From the NCBI GenBank assembly GCA_030068145.1, contig JAPJBO010000166.1:186001-250000 (forward strand): a stretch of 64,000 nucleotides of DNA, given 5' to 3'. Each line of letters opens with the position of its first letter. The stretch's first letter is position 1. Both the position numbers and the translations under genes were made by a program. Shown piece after piece: positions 11,374-23,000 of the stretch. This DNA is from Diplonema papillatum (lineage: Eukaryota; Euglenozoa; Diplonemea; Diplonemida; Diplonemidae). The notes under the pieces were generated by a model. That model was not told the DNA's origin, searched no databases, and saw only the letters and a program-made list of their open reading frames with translations.

Positions 11374-12126
11374 TCATCGCCCGCAGAGTTCGAAGGCATA
11401 GTGCTTGTTTCCGGCAGAAAAGTGCACGCGATCGACCGCAAACGGCACCGGAGCCAGCAGGACGCCAGCAGCCGGCTGCGCCATGCCGGCCGCCGGTTTC
11501 GTCGCCACCGTCGCATGCAGGACCGGGTTTTCGAAGTACGCAGGCAGCCCCAGGGCCGTCAGCGCGGCGTCCACGACACGCAGCAAAGCAAGGAGATCTT
11601 TTGACTCAGACTCCGCAGCGAGGAAGGCGGTGGTCGCTTGTTCGTTGATTAGCGTCGTGTACCTCGTGAAGGAAGCGGCGAAAGGCCTGTGCTTCTGCAA
11701 GGCATCGCTCAGCTCGGTAGCGACCGCCTCTATTTCGTGCTCTTGAAGGTACAGCTGCTGGCTGAGCGACACGTGAACAGAAGCAACTGCTGCCCAGTCA
11801 TCGTCCTTCCCGGCGAGCGCGTTAAGAGATGACTTGATGGACTCCCTGACGCTCTCGTCGAGTTCAACTGAAACAGACCCACTCCACACCCCGCTTTGGT
11901 GCCCGACGTGCCTCACCCTGCCGCCGGTCTCGATCGTATCGTTCAGGAACACGTCTGGCAGCGGGGGAGCGCCCGCTTGCTCGGGTACGCGCTTCTTCTT
12001 CTTGGCGGGACGGGATGCGGCGCCCGCCTTGTCGGTTCGCTTCCGCTTCGGCTTCTTTTTGGCCGCGGTTTGGCCGGCTGCTTTTACGTCGTCCTCGGAC
12101 GAGTAACCCGCCAACAAACCATCCAT
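11374..12126 (-). CDS. USB1: USB1/Mpn1-like U6 snRNA phosphodiesterase (2H family), single exon
   Basis: An ATG at 12126 opens 250 uninterrupted codons. Residues 22-46 are Lys/Arg-rich (KKKPKRKR, KKKKR), a likely nuclear localisation signal. Two HxS/T motifs of the 2H phosphoesterase fold are present: HVSLS at 118-122 and HAT at 204-206, about 86 residues apart as in human USB1. Supporting family blocks are LINEQATTAFLA (about 159-170), LGLPAYFENPVLHA (192-205) and the C-terminal VHFSAGNKHYAFEL (234-247), which parallels the human ending. Known role: 3'-5' trimming of the U6 oligo-U tail in the nucleus, leaving a terminal phosphate that protects U6. Both catalytic His are present. The length is close to human USB1 (265 residues). 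Absence of introns contrasts with the flanking genes. Confidence 0.87.
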   Translation of the reverse strand: MDGLLAGYSSEDDVKAAGQTAAKKKPKRKRTDKAGAASRPAKKKKRVPEQAGAPPLPDVFLNDTIETGGRVRHVGHQSGVWSGSVSVELDESVRESIKSSLNALAGKDDDWAAVASVHVSLSQQLYLQEHEIEAVATELSDALQKHRPFAASFTRYTTLINEQATTAFLAAESESKDLLALLRVVDAALTALGLPAYFENPVLHATVATKPAAGMAQPAAGVLLAPVPFAVDRVHFSAGNKHYAFELCGR

Positions 12127-12406
12127 GCCCCGCCCACGCCTTTTCCCTTCCCCAACGGCGCGTTGGCAGGGCTAGCAGCTCCTCCTAAATTCGGTGTTTG
12201 AATGACATTCTACACGTGATGTCCAGCAACATTTGCCGGAGTGAGATCGTGACTCTCGAAAGGCGGGTGTGCCGCACCCGAATCAGGTGGCCCACACTCG
12301 GAATTAGACCGCGGAACGCGAAGAGATCACGAATGAAGCAAGCTGTTGCACACAACAAGGAGGGAACTTGCTTGGGATGGATGTGTGCTTAACAGCGCAC
12401 TGGAAC

Positions 12407-12530
12407 CTGAGTGTCTGCAGACACGACAGCGGTGTGAGTCTGGTTTGTCAGGCGGCTGTTGGTAGCTCGTCACAACCAGGACACAGGCGAATCCCTTACG
12501 GGAGGAGGCCCCTACAACCGTGTCTGAGCA
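12407..12530. repeat. Family E dispersed repeat copy
   Basis: The segment shares TGTCAGGCGGCTG, GGGAGGAGGCCCCTACAAC and CGTGTC with 53843-53956 in the same order and orientation, so a repeat of about 115 bases is inferred from two copies. Confidence 0.55.
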
Positions 12531-13123
12531 ATCAGTGCTAGCTGTTGCACACAACAACAGGGGGGGTTTTGATAACGTGCACTTTAGGTCAAACAAACAG
12601 TACAGTCCGTTGCCTTCCTGAGACAGAGCAGAAGTCGGCGGTTTCTTCGGTCACCGTGGACAGCTCCGTTCTCTGCCTCTTCCGCTTCGTCTGAACATTG
12701 CAGCCGAGGATCATCCATTCATGCTGGAAAGTCCTTGGTGACCATACCGTTTTGGGCAAACCCCCGGAATTGTGTACCTTTCGTTCGGTTTTCCGCGGTC
12801 CTTCAGTTGCAAGCTGCAGAAATGAGTCAAAGTACGAACATCGAAACTCATTTTCGAGAACTCCTGTGGTGGGGTCCGCTCGCTCCTAACCACACAATTG
12901 CCATCGCATGCCACTTGTCATACGAGCACTTGCTCGCAAACAACCAGGAGTCGAGTTGCTCAGTCTCAGATAACCTAACCGCTATCTTCGGCAACAACAG
13001 CGGTTCGTGGAATCAAAAAGGGCAGCCGGGTTTCAGCCGCGTTTCTCGGCCCGCAGAGGCTCTATTTGCGGCTCGTGAAGGAAGGGGGGGTGCAATTGAA
13101 ACAATGTTCGGCTTTCAGCGCCG

Positions 13124-13222
13124 GGCGATCTTCCCTCGTTCCCTTTCTTTCGTTCCCTGTGACTGGCAGGGCCGGGCGATCTTCCCTCGTGCTCTTTCTT
13201 TCGTTCCCTGTGACTCGCAGGG
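13124..13222. repeat. Two-copy tandem repeat, about 50 bases per unit
   Basis: GGGCGATCTTCCCTCGT, CTTTCTTTCGTTCCCTGTGA and GCAGGGC occur twice head to tail with few differences. Confidence 0.8.
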
Positions 13223-14249
13223 CACCGCGGAAGGGTTGCAGGCCCTTCCTACTCAACCTTTCGTGGCTTGTCCGAGCCCTGGCCACCCCTGGTAATCAGA
13301 CAGTCGTTTTTTCTCTTTCTTGTTTCGTTGCCGTCAACAATCCGAGAAATACTTCGTGAGACATCGGCATGCCAAATGAGAGCGACATGAAGATCGCCTC
13401 TCCCGTAGTTCGCAAATGGTATCCGCATCAAAGCATTTCCCACGAAGCAGATTATTCAGAAAAGAAATGGCCCGGGGTCGGGTCAGGAATGGGCAGCCTT
13501 GGGTTGGCAGCACTTGCTGATGGGGGCCCACGGAGAGCCACGGGACAGAACGGTGACTGTAGCAAGGCTTTCAGGCGGCTAGACTCGGCTGGAAGGTACC
13601 CGAGATCGGGCCTACGAACAAGAAAGAAGGATTAGGATCGGAAGGGAACCCGCCCTGCAAACCAAGCAGCGCAGGCCACATTTGTCACAGCCGGTCCTTG
13701 GGACTTCCCATCATGTTTCTGGGTTACACTGGTGCAGCGCGTGGCTTATCCCGATTCGGCATACACGATCAACAAACCGCCGAGAAGCGCTGCAAGGCGC
13801 CAACACGCCCTAACCGGAGGTTTGGATGGAAACCGAAGTTTGGGCTGAGCAACCCAAACGTACACGAAACACAAAAACAATAGACACCAAGTTCGTCCAG
13901 TCGAAAAAATACGCCAAGCCGACTTGAGATGTTGCACTGTTATGGCCACGCTGCTCCGTGCCTCGCTTCGAGTGACGTTTTTGGGCAGTGTGCCATGGAA
14001 CTGGTTGGGGTACTGGTGGGGGGGGGTGGTTGCAAGAACGTGCTTGGAATGAAGTGCTTAACACCGCACCGGTCTTGTGTGGACCGCGCTTCGGTCGTTC
14101 AAGCGAGGGACACATAAGGCGGACCATCATCAGACCTGTGTGTCTGCGTGGCCGGGACCCATGCTTTCGAAGCACAGGAAATCCGTCGGGGAGTACAAAG
14201 AAATGTCCCTGTTTTTTTGAGAAGAAGTCTTCAACTATATCATTTCGAA

Positions 14250-14458
14250 GAAAAACACTCGACGGGCTGCCTTGTGCTTACTTCGAAGGAGGTTCAATAC
14301 AACTACGAAGTGGGTCTTTTTTTGTTGAACATTTACGCCCGCCACTGAACCCAGATTCACCTGTGTTTCGTGTGGGCTACAGCACATTTACCTCCTTTGA
14401 TTTTGCAACTGGCAGTCTCCTCAAGCATTTCCTACAAAGCAGGTGCTTATACAACAAA
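14250..14458 (+). repeat. Family B repeat, near full-length copy
   Basis: Landmarks in order: ACTCGACGGGCTGCCTTG, GAAGGAGGTTCAATACAAC, TTACGCCCGCCACTGAAC, CCTGTGTTTCGTGTGGGC, CAACTGGCAGTCTCCTC and CAAAGCAGGTGCTTATAC. The same order recurs in at least ten other places in the window. No coding potential and no terminal inverted repeats are evident; a SINE-like or MITE-like origin is open. Confidence 0.75.
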
Positions 14459-14683
14459 TATGCCTTCGCTCTTTCGCTATCCTTTCAAAAACTGTTGCGT
14501 TTTTGACCAGGCCGAGTTTGGGCCCTCTCTTCAGGTTGTTCTTCTTCTTTTCACGGGATCTCCATGTGAAGCACGGACATGTAAACTGTGACAGTGACAT
14601 GATCTTCAGTCTGGTGTTGGTTCGCTCATTGCTCAGGCTTACATTTCTGGAACACATTGCAATGTTCTTGAACGCTTACGCCC

Positions 14684-14806
14684 GCCATTAAACCCAGATT
14701 TACCTGTGTTTCGTGTGGGCTACAGCACATTTACTTCCTTTGATCTTTTGCAGCTGGCAGTCTCCTCAAGCATTTCCTACAAAGCAGGTGCTTATACAAA
14801 AAAGAA
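14684..14806 (+). repeat. Family B repeat, 3' half copy
   Basis: It starts at the GCCCGCCATTAAACCCAG landmark and ends at CAAAGCAGGTGCTTATAC, about 95% alike to the matching half of 14250-14458. It lies some 230 bases after that copy. Confidence 0.75.
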
Positions 14807-15333
14807 ACCGGGTAGCGCGATGACCACAGCGTGAAACCTGAGTGCCACCACACAGGGCAGCGCGATGTGAATCATCGAAGACAGGGCCACGGCGCCCTCC
14901 CGAACTCCTTTCGAATCTTCTCAGATCCAAAAAAGCGGGCGTTTTTTGTCTTCTTCGCGTTCCTCGACGGGCTTTCGACTCCCGCAATTTAACAAAGTGA
15001 GCACAACCCCGAGAGGGCTCGTCAAAAGCAATTTTCCATTATTTGAACACTTTCAAATAAAAGAGGGGGGGAAAACTCCGCGCGACAGTAGTACAGACAG
15101 CACAACCGGCGCAGGAAACGAAAGGTTAAGGCGAAACGGAGACGACATCCTCACCCGCGCAATAGGTGGGGGAATTGCTGGTGCGGGTTCAGGACCGGCT
15201 CCAGCACTATTATCCGGCGTGTTAGCGTCTGCACAGACATGACAACGCGACGATGTGAGTCTCTGGTCGTCCGCCCGTCGCTGTGTGTAGGTGGGTCACT
15301 CAATGCCAATGCCGCAGTGCAGAAACCCGTTTT

Positions 15334-15800
15334 CATTGTCGCATCTCGCGTCTCAGATCGAACCGCGGCGGGTGGAAAGTACTTTTCGGGGGGTGGAAAG
15401 TACTTTTCGGGGGGTGGAAAGTACTTTCGGGAGGTGGAAAGTACGTGTCGGGGGTGTTGAGTACATCACCCCCCCCCCCCCCCCCCCCTCCTGCAGGGCC
15501 TGTGTGCAGCGGTCGAGGGCTTCTTGAGCGTACCGATCGTGTGCGCTTCTTCTAGCTTTGACGACGTGATCATGTGTAGCCGAGAAATCACAAACGAGGT
15601 TCTCGTTTGTACGGATGATATGCGGCGGAGCGAGCCCGCGGTACGCCGCGGTGATGACGGCCTCGCGGCAGTCCCCGAGGTACATGTGCAACGACGCCGG
15701 AATTGACGACTCCTCGATGTTGAACGGCTCGAAAATGGCGGCGATCGACAGCGCCGACTCGCCGACGACCTGCAGCACCGACTGGATCACGACCCGGTTA
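15334..15800 (-). pseudogene. Tandem partial copy of the last BLTP1 exon, carrying an insertion
   Basis: Apart from an inserted block at 15372-15512, this segment matches 15801-16127 at roughly 93% by eye and corresponds to the last 100 or so codons of BLTP1 plus a short downstream flank. It lies directly behind the functional stop (15820). An open frame runs through the copy and the G-rich insertion, but that is an accident of a stop-free simple repeat. I regard it as a non-functional tandem duplicate. Confidence 0.8.
15372..15508. mobile_element. 137-bp G-rich insertion with 4-bp flanking duplication
   Basis: Relative to the neighbouring duplicate (15801-16127), this block interrupts AACCGCGGCGG/TCGAGGG. 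GCGG stands at both edges (15368-15371 and 15509-15512) and once in the uninterrupted copy. Inside: four units of the 21-base G-rich minisatellite (GTGGAAAGTACTTTTCGGG...), then GGTGTTGAGTACATCA, a run of about 21 C, then TCCTGCAGGGCCTGTGTGCA. The same ordered parts, in reverse, appear at 22987-24750. No protein is encoded, so it would be non-autonomous. Confidence 0.7.
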
Positions 15801-15819
15801 CATTGTCGCATCTCGGGTC

Positions 15820-17094
15820 TCAGATCGAACCGCGGCGGTCGAGGGCTTCTTGAGCGTACCGATCGTGTGCGCTTCTTCTAGCTTTGACGACGTGATCATG
15901 TGAAGCCGAGAAATCACCAACGAGGTTCTCGTTTGTACGGATGATATGCGGCGGAGCGAGCCCGCGGTACGCCGCGGTGATGACGGCCTCAAGGCAGTCC
16001 CCGAGGTACATGTGCAACGACGCCGGAATTGACGACTCCTCGATGCCGAGCGGCCCGAAGATGGCGGCGATCGACAGCGTCGACTCGCCGACGACCTGCA
16101 GCACCGGCTGGAACACGAACCCGTTTTCGGTGGCGACGAACCGCCTCTTCTCCGCCGGCGGGGCCGGCCGCTGGGTGACGATGGTCGGGTTGGGCGGCAC
16201 GTTGCCGTTCTGCGGCAGCGGCTGCGCTTCCTTCAGGAACCCTTCGATCCACTCGCGGAGCTGGATGAATTCCTGCGTCTTCCCTACGGTGACCGCCTGC
16301 TGGAAGCTGGACCAGAAGCTGTACTCGACAACCGGCGATCCGAGGAACTGATTCGTTTGCATGCTGAAGCTCGAGTCCTTATCACCTTTCAGCATCGGGG
16401 TGCGAGAATCGCCATTCGTGAGCGACACCTTCCAAGACGTGATGACGAGGTCCTTGATGATTCGATCCACGCGACCGACTGTCGTGCCGAGGGTGAGCAG
16501 CTCGTAGTCGAGCGCTTGTCGATAGCCGCTGGGGCACTTGACGATCTTGTCTTTCGCCGGTTGAGCCTCCTTCGAGCTAGCTGCGGCTGCGGCTTCGGCG
16601 CACGCGCACGTGTCGAGGAGGTCGTACAGGAGCTGTTGGTCGACTCTTTGCAGGGTCTGCGCCATCTCGAGCCGGCCCTGCTTCGCTTTGAACTGGATCG
16701 TCCCCGGCTGCGACCCGTGGCCCAGGCTGACGATGATCTCCCCGACCTTCAGGGAGAGCATCCCGCGGGGGGTGACCTCCCGGGCTTCGTCGGCGCTCTC
16801 TTCGGCGTGCTGCTCGCCGACCGCTTTCTGCTGCGGCGAGTGCGGGTGAGCCGACACCCGCAGGTGCCGCTGCTGCTGCTGCTGCTGCTGCTGGACGCGC
16901 TTGGCCTTGTCGCCCTTCAGGCTCCGGTCGGCTTCCGCCTCCTGCAGCACGCGGGTCCGCCGCAGCTCCTGGGTGATCTGCTCTATCTTGGGGAAGATGA
17001 GCGGGCGCAGGTCGAAGTCGACGCTCTCCAGCACGACGCCGACGTCGACTTGATACCCGAACAGCGGAGAGTTGCCCGAAGCCTGCGCCAGCGG
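15820..17094 (-). CDS. BLTP1: BLTP1 exon 9: C-terminal FSA_C end
   Basis: The exon opens at CACACAG|CCGCTGGCG and runs to TGA at 15820. Landmarks: FGYQVDVGVVLESVDFDL; an eight-Gln run from a CAG tract near 16867-16895; VVEYSFWSSFQQAVTVGKT followed by LREWIEGFLKEAQ (human ...LIMFLHDLVSAYLKEKEK); then IAAIFGPLGIEESSIPASLH and MYLGDCLEAVI, matching human VDYILQKLGFHHARTTIPKW and LQRGVMDPLDKVL. This places the end of the protein with confidence. The final 100 codons are duplicated just downstream. Confidence 0.87.
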   Translation of the reverse strand, partial: PLAQASGNSPLFGYQVDVGVVLESVDFDLRPLIFPKIEQITQELRRTRVLQEAEADRSLKGDKAKRVQQQQQQQQRHLRVSAHPHSPQQKAVGEQHAEESADEAREVTPRGMLSLKVGEIIVSLGHGSQPGTIQFKAKQGRLEMAQTLQRVDQQLLYDLLDTCACAEAAAAASSKEAQPAKDKIVKCPSGYRQALDYELLTLGTTVGRVDRIIKDLVITSWKVSLTNGDSRTPMLKGDKDSSFSMQTNQFLGSPVVEYSFWSSFQQAVTVGKTQEFIQLREWIEGFLKEAQPLPQNGNVPPNPTIVTQRPAPPAEKRRFVATENGFVFQPVLQVVGESTLSIAAIFGPLGIEESSIPASLHMYLGDCLEAVITAAYRGLAPPHIIRTNENLVGDFSASHDHVVKARRSAHDRYAQEALDRRGSI

Positions 17095-20000
17095 CTGTGT
17101 GGTGGTGTGGGGCAGGGGTATGTCACTCTCAAAAACATGCCTTCTTTTCTTTCGCCCTGTAGCTATCCTTTGCTCAGAAAATCTGCTTTTGTCGCATCCA
17201 CACGTTGAGTGCTAGTTCGCACATTGCCCAAACCTACGACATTTTGGACACGCCAACGTCAATATGAAAATACTCAGAGGGGCCGGGCCACTCAGTGACA
17301 GAGCGAGGGGGAGGAACAGTACAACTGCAAATGGTTCTCTTTGGGATCTAGGGCATACTCTGTAGATGTCTTTGACAACGATAGCGCCAGCCGCCTTCTG
17401 TCTGTCCTTCGCGTTGAAAAGCCTGCGCGGTTTCGTCAAAATGAAGAAAGTGCAACAAGCGCAAGCCACTGTGTCGGTGCGCGTACAACCGAAAGTGAAC
17501 GGTCGGACAAAGGGAGAGCGGACGTCTAAACCTTTCAGTTCTTGGGTGCACAGAGTAAAAACATCTCTTGGATTCCTCGTTCTTCTACTTGGCATTTGTG
17601 CGTGACAGTTCGCTTGGCCTTTTCGCCGGCTTCGTTTAACTAACGAAGCATACTTGCTTCAGATGCAACTAAGGGTATTGGTGGTGTCCTGTCTGCTGTT
17701 TTTTTTTGACGACAGTGCCGTGGACCACCGTGGCCGTAGTCTGAGGGAGCGCGAAAAACGGCTACCGCATCTAAGGACGGCCGCAGATGCGAGTTGCACA
17801 ATAGCAACGCTGCTGCGCAGCAAAGCGAAGAGACATAGCAAGCATGGAACTGCTTATGCTCCTGTGAACAGGAAGCCCACCCAACAACGGCCATCTCTGC
17901 GCGACAGCAGGGGGGGTTGTTCTTGCCCTTAGGAAACGCGTCAGTTTCTGATTGAAGACGATAAAGAAGGTTGAAGTATGGCTAAAGAAAGAGACCTGAG
18001 CCTGCACAACGGCTTGTACATCTCCCGCAGCTCCACTTCGAGCGGAGGGATGACGAGGGTGACCACGTGCATGGGCGTCGAGGCTGCTTCGTCTTCGAAG
18101 CCGGGCAGCTTGTGTACGTTGACGAGCTTCTTCGCCTTGCCGATGATGTAGTCGCTCGTTTTGTTCGTCGCCGCCGGTGCCGAGACGCGTCCGTGGCTCT
18201 CGAACGAGAGCAACCGGACCCCCACCTCCACCGACCGGATGTCCATCAGCGACTTCGCAGAGCGCGCGACCCTCCCGAAACGGCCCCGCGCCGGTTTGAA
18301 CCCGGTCGAGCCCGCAGCCCTCGAGCTCACCTCGCTTGACGGCGGAGTCATAGCCGATAATGCCGGCGAACGCCTCGGACTGGCTGCCAGGGTCGGACCT
18401 GCGTCTTTAGTGCAAAAGCAGTAGCGAGTTAGAATAGAGCATCCACTTGGTATACGGAAAGTGTGCGAGGTAGGGCAAACCTCGTGCGCTAGCTTCGTCT
18501 AACTATGAAGCTGATGATCAGGGCCTTCAATTTTGTCGATTCCTCGTGGGAATGCTAAGCGCACTAACCAGGGAGGTGTTGGGCACCGGATTCCAAAGAT
18601 CAACAGAAAACGAAAGATTAAGTTCAAAGCATTCCTCGCTTCGCCGAAAACGCTCAAAAATTTGAGCTGGGCGAAAAGAACCGATGACGGTAGCATTTCG
18701 CGTTCATGTTTCCAGCCAGGTAGGTCTGTGATTGAAGCCCATGCACCAAAGTGTGACGGTGTGAGGTGGCAATTGATCATGATCAAAGGGTCCTACTCGG
18801 CGTCGATTTCCTCACATTGCATGTGGCTAAAAAAGAAGGTAAAGCCATACTCACAAACGTTGAAACGCGGTCCGCCAAAATGAAATACGCATCTTCAGCG
18901 ACGATTTGGAACTTGTCGTTGCTACTATCGGTGTGCGATAGGCGGAAGTTGTCAACGTCGAAATGCACCTGAGTGTGTGCGCCCTTTCAAGACCGTACAA
19001 GTACACAGAGAAGTCGCGTGCCGTGGCGATTCACCCCCCGGGCGTCCCGTGGCAGCCGTGGTTCGAGTGAAAGCCGCTTGGCGGTTTCGATCGCGAGCTC
19101 ATACGGGAGGGAAGGGAGAACCTGTGCACTCTCCCAACACGATTAGACACGGAACGGAACATTGCAACCGTCAGAGCAAGGAGCACCAGCCGGAGTTTCG
19201 ATAGGGAAATCAGCGCTGCCTTGACTTGCTGCAGCTTAACAGAACCTTCCCTCACCTCAAATCCAAGGAATCGGAACAAGGAGTTCCGTATGACGATGCG
19301 CAATGCAGAAAGAATAGAAACGCGTACCGAGTCTATTCTGCAGATGAAAACAGAGGACACTTCGTGCTTCGTAGGCGACGGAACAGCTGTGTGAGCGGGT
19401 GTGTGTGTGTCTCAGTTTGTGGCTTAAATGAGAAGGGACTGAACTTTTACATGTTCGGCAATGCGCCTGTAAGAGGTCAACACTCGCACAACTGCGGCTG
19501 ACAGCTGGATTCACGACGCAAGTGAAAACGCCACGTTTTGCGGTGCAGAGCTTCTCATTTCCTCCAACATTTTATGTCTTAGGTAAACATTAAAATGCAC
19601 AGAATTGGAAAACACATACAGGAGGCGATACCGTTGCCCTCTACGTCTTGAGGGACGGCGGCCAGGTCGACCGGGCCACCACCTGTCGAATTGCCGCCAT
19701 CTGCTATTTTCATCAGCTCCGCCATTGCCTCATCAGACCTTCGCTTCCAGAACTTGTACACGACGAAGAACGACCGCAGGTGTCCGATGCGCGCCGTGAA
19801 TCGCAGGGCCTGGTGGTATTCGGCCCCGCCTCCGCCGGCCACGTGCAAGTACATCCTCTTCGTCAAGCTGGGGATGTACGCAATCGTGAAGGACATCACG
19901 TTCACGCTGAGGCATTCGTGCAGCCTGTCTTTGATGCAGGCCCGGAACGAGCAGCCGCTGGCAAGCAGGGGCTGGGTCGAGATCAAGAAGGTGCAGCTCT

Positions 20001-23000
20001 CCCCTCGGCCTCTTGGGTTCCGAACGACCGAGAAGTCAACCGTTCCCACCTCAACTACGGCTTGGCAGTCGCTGATGGGGCTCGTAGTGGCGGCCACGAC
20101 GAACGGACGGATCCGCACGGATATGAATACCTGCCCGCCCGTCAGCTCGACGATATACAACTCGCCGTCCACCACCTCGTCGTGCACCAGGTGCACGGGC
20201 CTTTTTTCGGCGTCCCTGACCACGGTCGACCAGCAAGGTGCGATCTGCAGCGCCGCCTTCCCCTGCCGGATGGCCTCGCACGCGGTTATACCGCGCGGGA
20301 TCTTCAGCGACGTCGTGCGGTACGGCTCGAAGGCCGTGCGCAGGTGGATCGACTTCGGGTACGCGGAATGCCACGAGTGGGGCTCTGCTTCGTCGAGGGC
20401 CGTCGACGACAGCGGGCGGACCCCTTTCGTGGAAGGAGTCGGGGGCTCGATCTTAGGGCTGGTTTGCGGCCAGAGGCCGCAGGTACCCCCCCATGGGCAC
20501 GCGTGGTCTTTGTGGGACGCGAAGTCCTCTCCGCAGCGCAGGCAAGGCGTTGCGTGATGGACCTTGCAGTTCGGCGGGCAAGCAAAGGAACTAACGAGGC
20601 TGCGCGGCACAGGAACCACCAGGTCCAGCAATGGGATCTGGTTGAAGTGCACAATGGGGGGGTAGTCTGCATGCATCGGATCTGGCTTCGCATGGGCGAC
20701 CATGCCGATGCTTGGGATCCTGCACCGAGGGGTCTGGCAGGCCAGCAACCCATCTCGGAGGCCATGGTGGAGGCCGTCGATGTGTGCATCTATATCGTTT
20801 TTCCATCTTCCTTTTCTCTGCATCCACGACCGCTGCCACAAAGCGAGTTCGTTCGCGAAGTACACTGCCGTCGGGTGAATCTCGATCTTGTCAGGGGGCG
20901 GCGGCAGGTTGAGAGTGCAGCACGCAACGACGTTCTGCGTTATACTCGACGGGTCATCTCCTTCGCAGGCGGATCGCTTCAACGTGCCCCGCACGTCGAC
21001 GGAAGGAGTAGGCAGCCGGAAGACGACAGTAGTCAGGACCTCCTCCTTTCCACTATGCCGTCTGGCAGAAGGAGGAAGGGACGAGTGGGCCTGGAAGTTG
21101 GCCGGCACCGCTTCGTCGGAGTGCACCGCGATAGCGCCGGCTTCGATGTTGATGGTCAGCTGCGCGTCGAGGAGCAACTTCGCCGGGGATTCCGCGCACT
21201 CTTCGGGTTGCGGGCGCGGGCGCTGGTCCTCTTGCTTCGTGCGGAACGACAGCTGCGGCGGTTGCTCGAAGTCAGCGAGGAGGTCTGACACGCAGGCCGA
21301 AACGTTGGGTGCAATCCGCACGTCCGGCCCGGACACGTGTCCCGTGATGACCAACGAAGACAGGCTCCCCGAGGTAACGCGCGCTCTGCCCCGTATCGTG
21401 ATCTCCCGCACGAAAAATTTCGTCCTGGGTGGGGCGTGGACAGCTAGCTCCCTCCCCGCTGGCACCAAGAACCCGCGACCGCCTAGGATATAGCTGAACT
21501 GCGCTCCGAACTCGCGGACCCACCTCCCCCGTGGGTCGACGCGACTCCCTCGTTCCCTGAGCCACAGGCCGGGCAGCGGGATCCCGTCGGAGAAGTAAAC
21601 CGACGCCTCCTTCGCACGGCAAGTGAAAGCCGCCTTCTTCGGCGCGTCGCGCCTGCCGCCGACCGCGTCGGACAGGTCGGTTTTGGCCTCGTCGTCCTCG
21701 ACGAGAGCCGCGATCAGCGCCTCGCCCAGGTGGACCTGCAGGGCCTGCGACGGTATGAACCGCCCGGAAGGGTGCCTCCACAACTCGTTGAGGCAGTAGG
21801 CCTCCGGCTGGCTGGTGTTCGACCGGTGTCCAGTGTGCACATCCTCGCCCGCAAAGTCCTGCAGGGCGTCCAAGCCGTGGGCTGCGACGAGCCGCGCTGT
21901 CCAATACGCCTTCCCGCCGAACGGGATCATGAGGCTCGTGTTCCGCACTTTGAAAGAGCCGATGGTCGCCGTCAGGAAGGCGGCGGGGTCCCGCAGCTTT
22001 TCGGCCGCGGCGACGCGCTTACGGAGGAAAAGGCGGCCCTCCTGCTTCATCCGGCGCACGACGTCCCCTTGGGCCAGCCGCCGCCGGTCACGCTCGATGT
22101 GCTCTTGGAACTCGGAGATTGCGGCGAAGAACGATTCCAACAGGTCGCCCGCCTGCTCGACGCACCCAGCGCGGAGGAACGCCGTCGCGTTGGAGAGGAT
22201 GACGTCGATTTTGTCGGTCCGCCGGTCCTTCTCGTTCGGCGGGTCGATCGTGAGCAGCGGGACGTTGTTCGCGGAGTGCGATAGGACGGCTGACTGGGCG
22301 TCTACCTGCCGCTCGCCGCTGGTAGACTTCTTGTGGCCCGGGTGGGGCCGTACGACCGCGCGCCGGTCGTCGTGGCGGGCGAGCTTCTCGATGTCGCAGT
22401 TGCCCGCGTACACCGAAAACGTGACGGCGCCCCACTTGTACCCGGCGGTCGCCCGCTCGCCGCCTGCCGGCAGCGGGCCTTCGCCGTCTTCGGCCTCCGA
22501 GTGCGCCAGGTGCTCGCGCTTCTTCGAAATCGTCGCCCGCCGCGTCTCCGGATGGTGGCACCCGTCCTCCCCGGCCCGCAGCCGCTCGCTTAGCTCCCAT
22601 GCATCGTGCAGCGCAAGGCCTGTTTGTCGTGCGGAGGGCGATACGCACACATAAGAACAATTTGCGTCCGCAGCTCTTGACAAAGCAGAAGAGGCGCGTT
22701 ATTTCTCACGGGTGGGGGGGGGGCAGTGCTGATACTAAGCCTGAGACCCAAAACGAAGTTGCTAACCCTGGGTGGGGGTGGGTACCCCCCCCCCCCCTCC
22801 TGGTGCAACCCACTGTGGACCTACTGTGGGACCCACCTTAGCTAAATTCTCTAAGGTGAAATGGTGGAAAAAGTGGGTCAAAACCCTTTTTTTTCGAGTG
22901 CTTTTTTGGGAGGATTTGGGCCAAAAAAAAAGTTTTTTTTTCTTGGTCGCTGCTGAGGAAACCACCTTAGAGCGGTCACCACCCTGCTGCACACAGGCCC

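Larger units (their letters stand above)
12127..15333. other. Spacer between USB1 and the BLTP1 3' end, repeats only
   Basis: No gene is recognised. It holds a family E repeat, a two-copy 50-base tandem repeat and two family B copies (listed separately). The longest open frame (12735-13295, plus) runs through the tandem repeat and has no recognisable domain. Any trailer of the BLTP1 transcript would lie at the right end. Confidence 0.5.

Noticed and set aside
15353-15811. 152-codon minus frame joining a BLTP1-like tail to a G-rich repeat
   Set aside because: It reads through a tandem exon copy and a simple-sequence insertion; the functional exon stops at 15820 upstream of it.
19648-21288. 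546-codon plus-strand open frame
   Set aside because: Antisense shadow of BLTP1 exon 5; no recognisable motif and skewed composition. The same applies to plus frames at 34746-35747, 37335-38447, 39264-40607 and 42706-43932.
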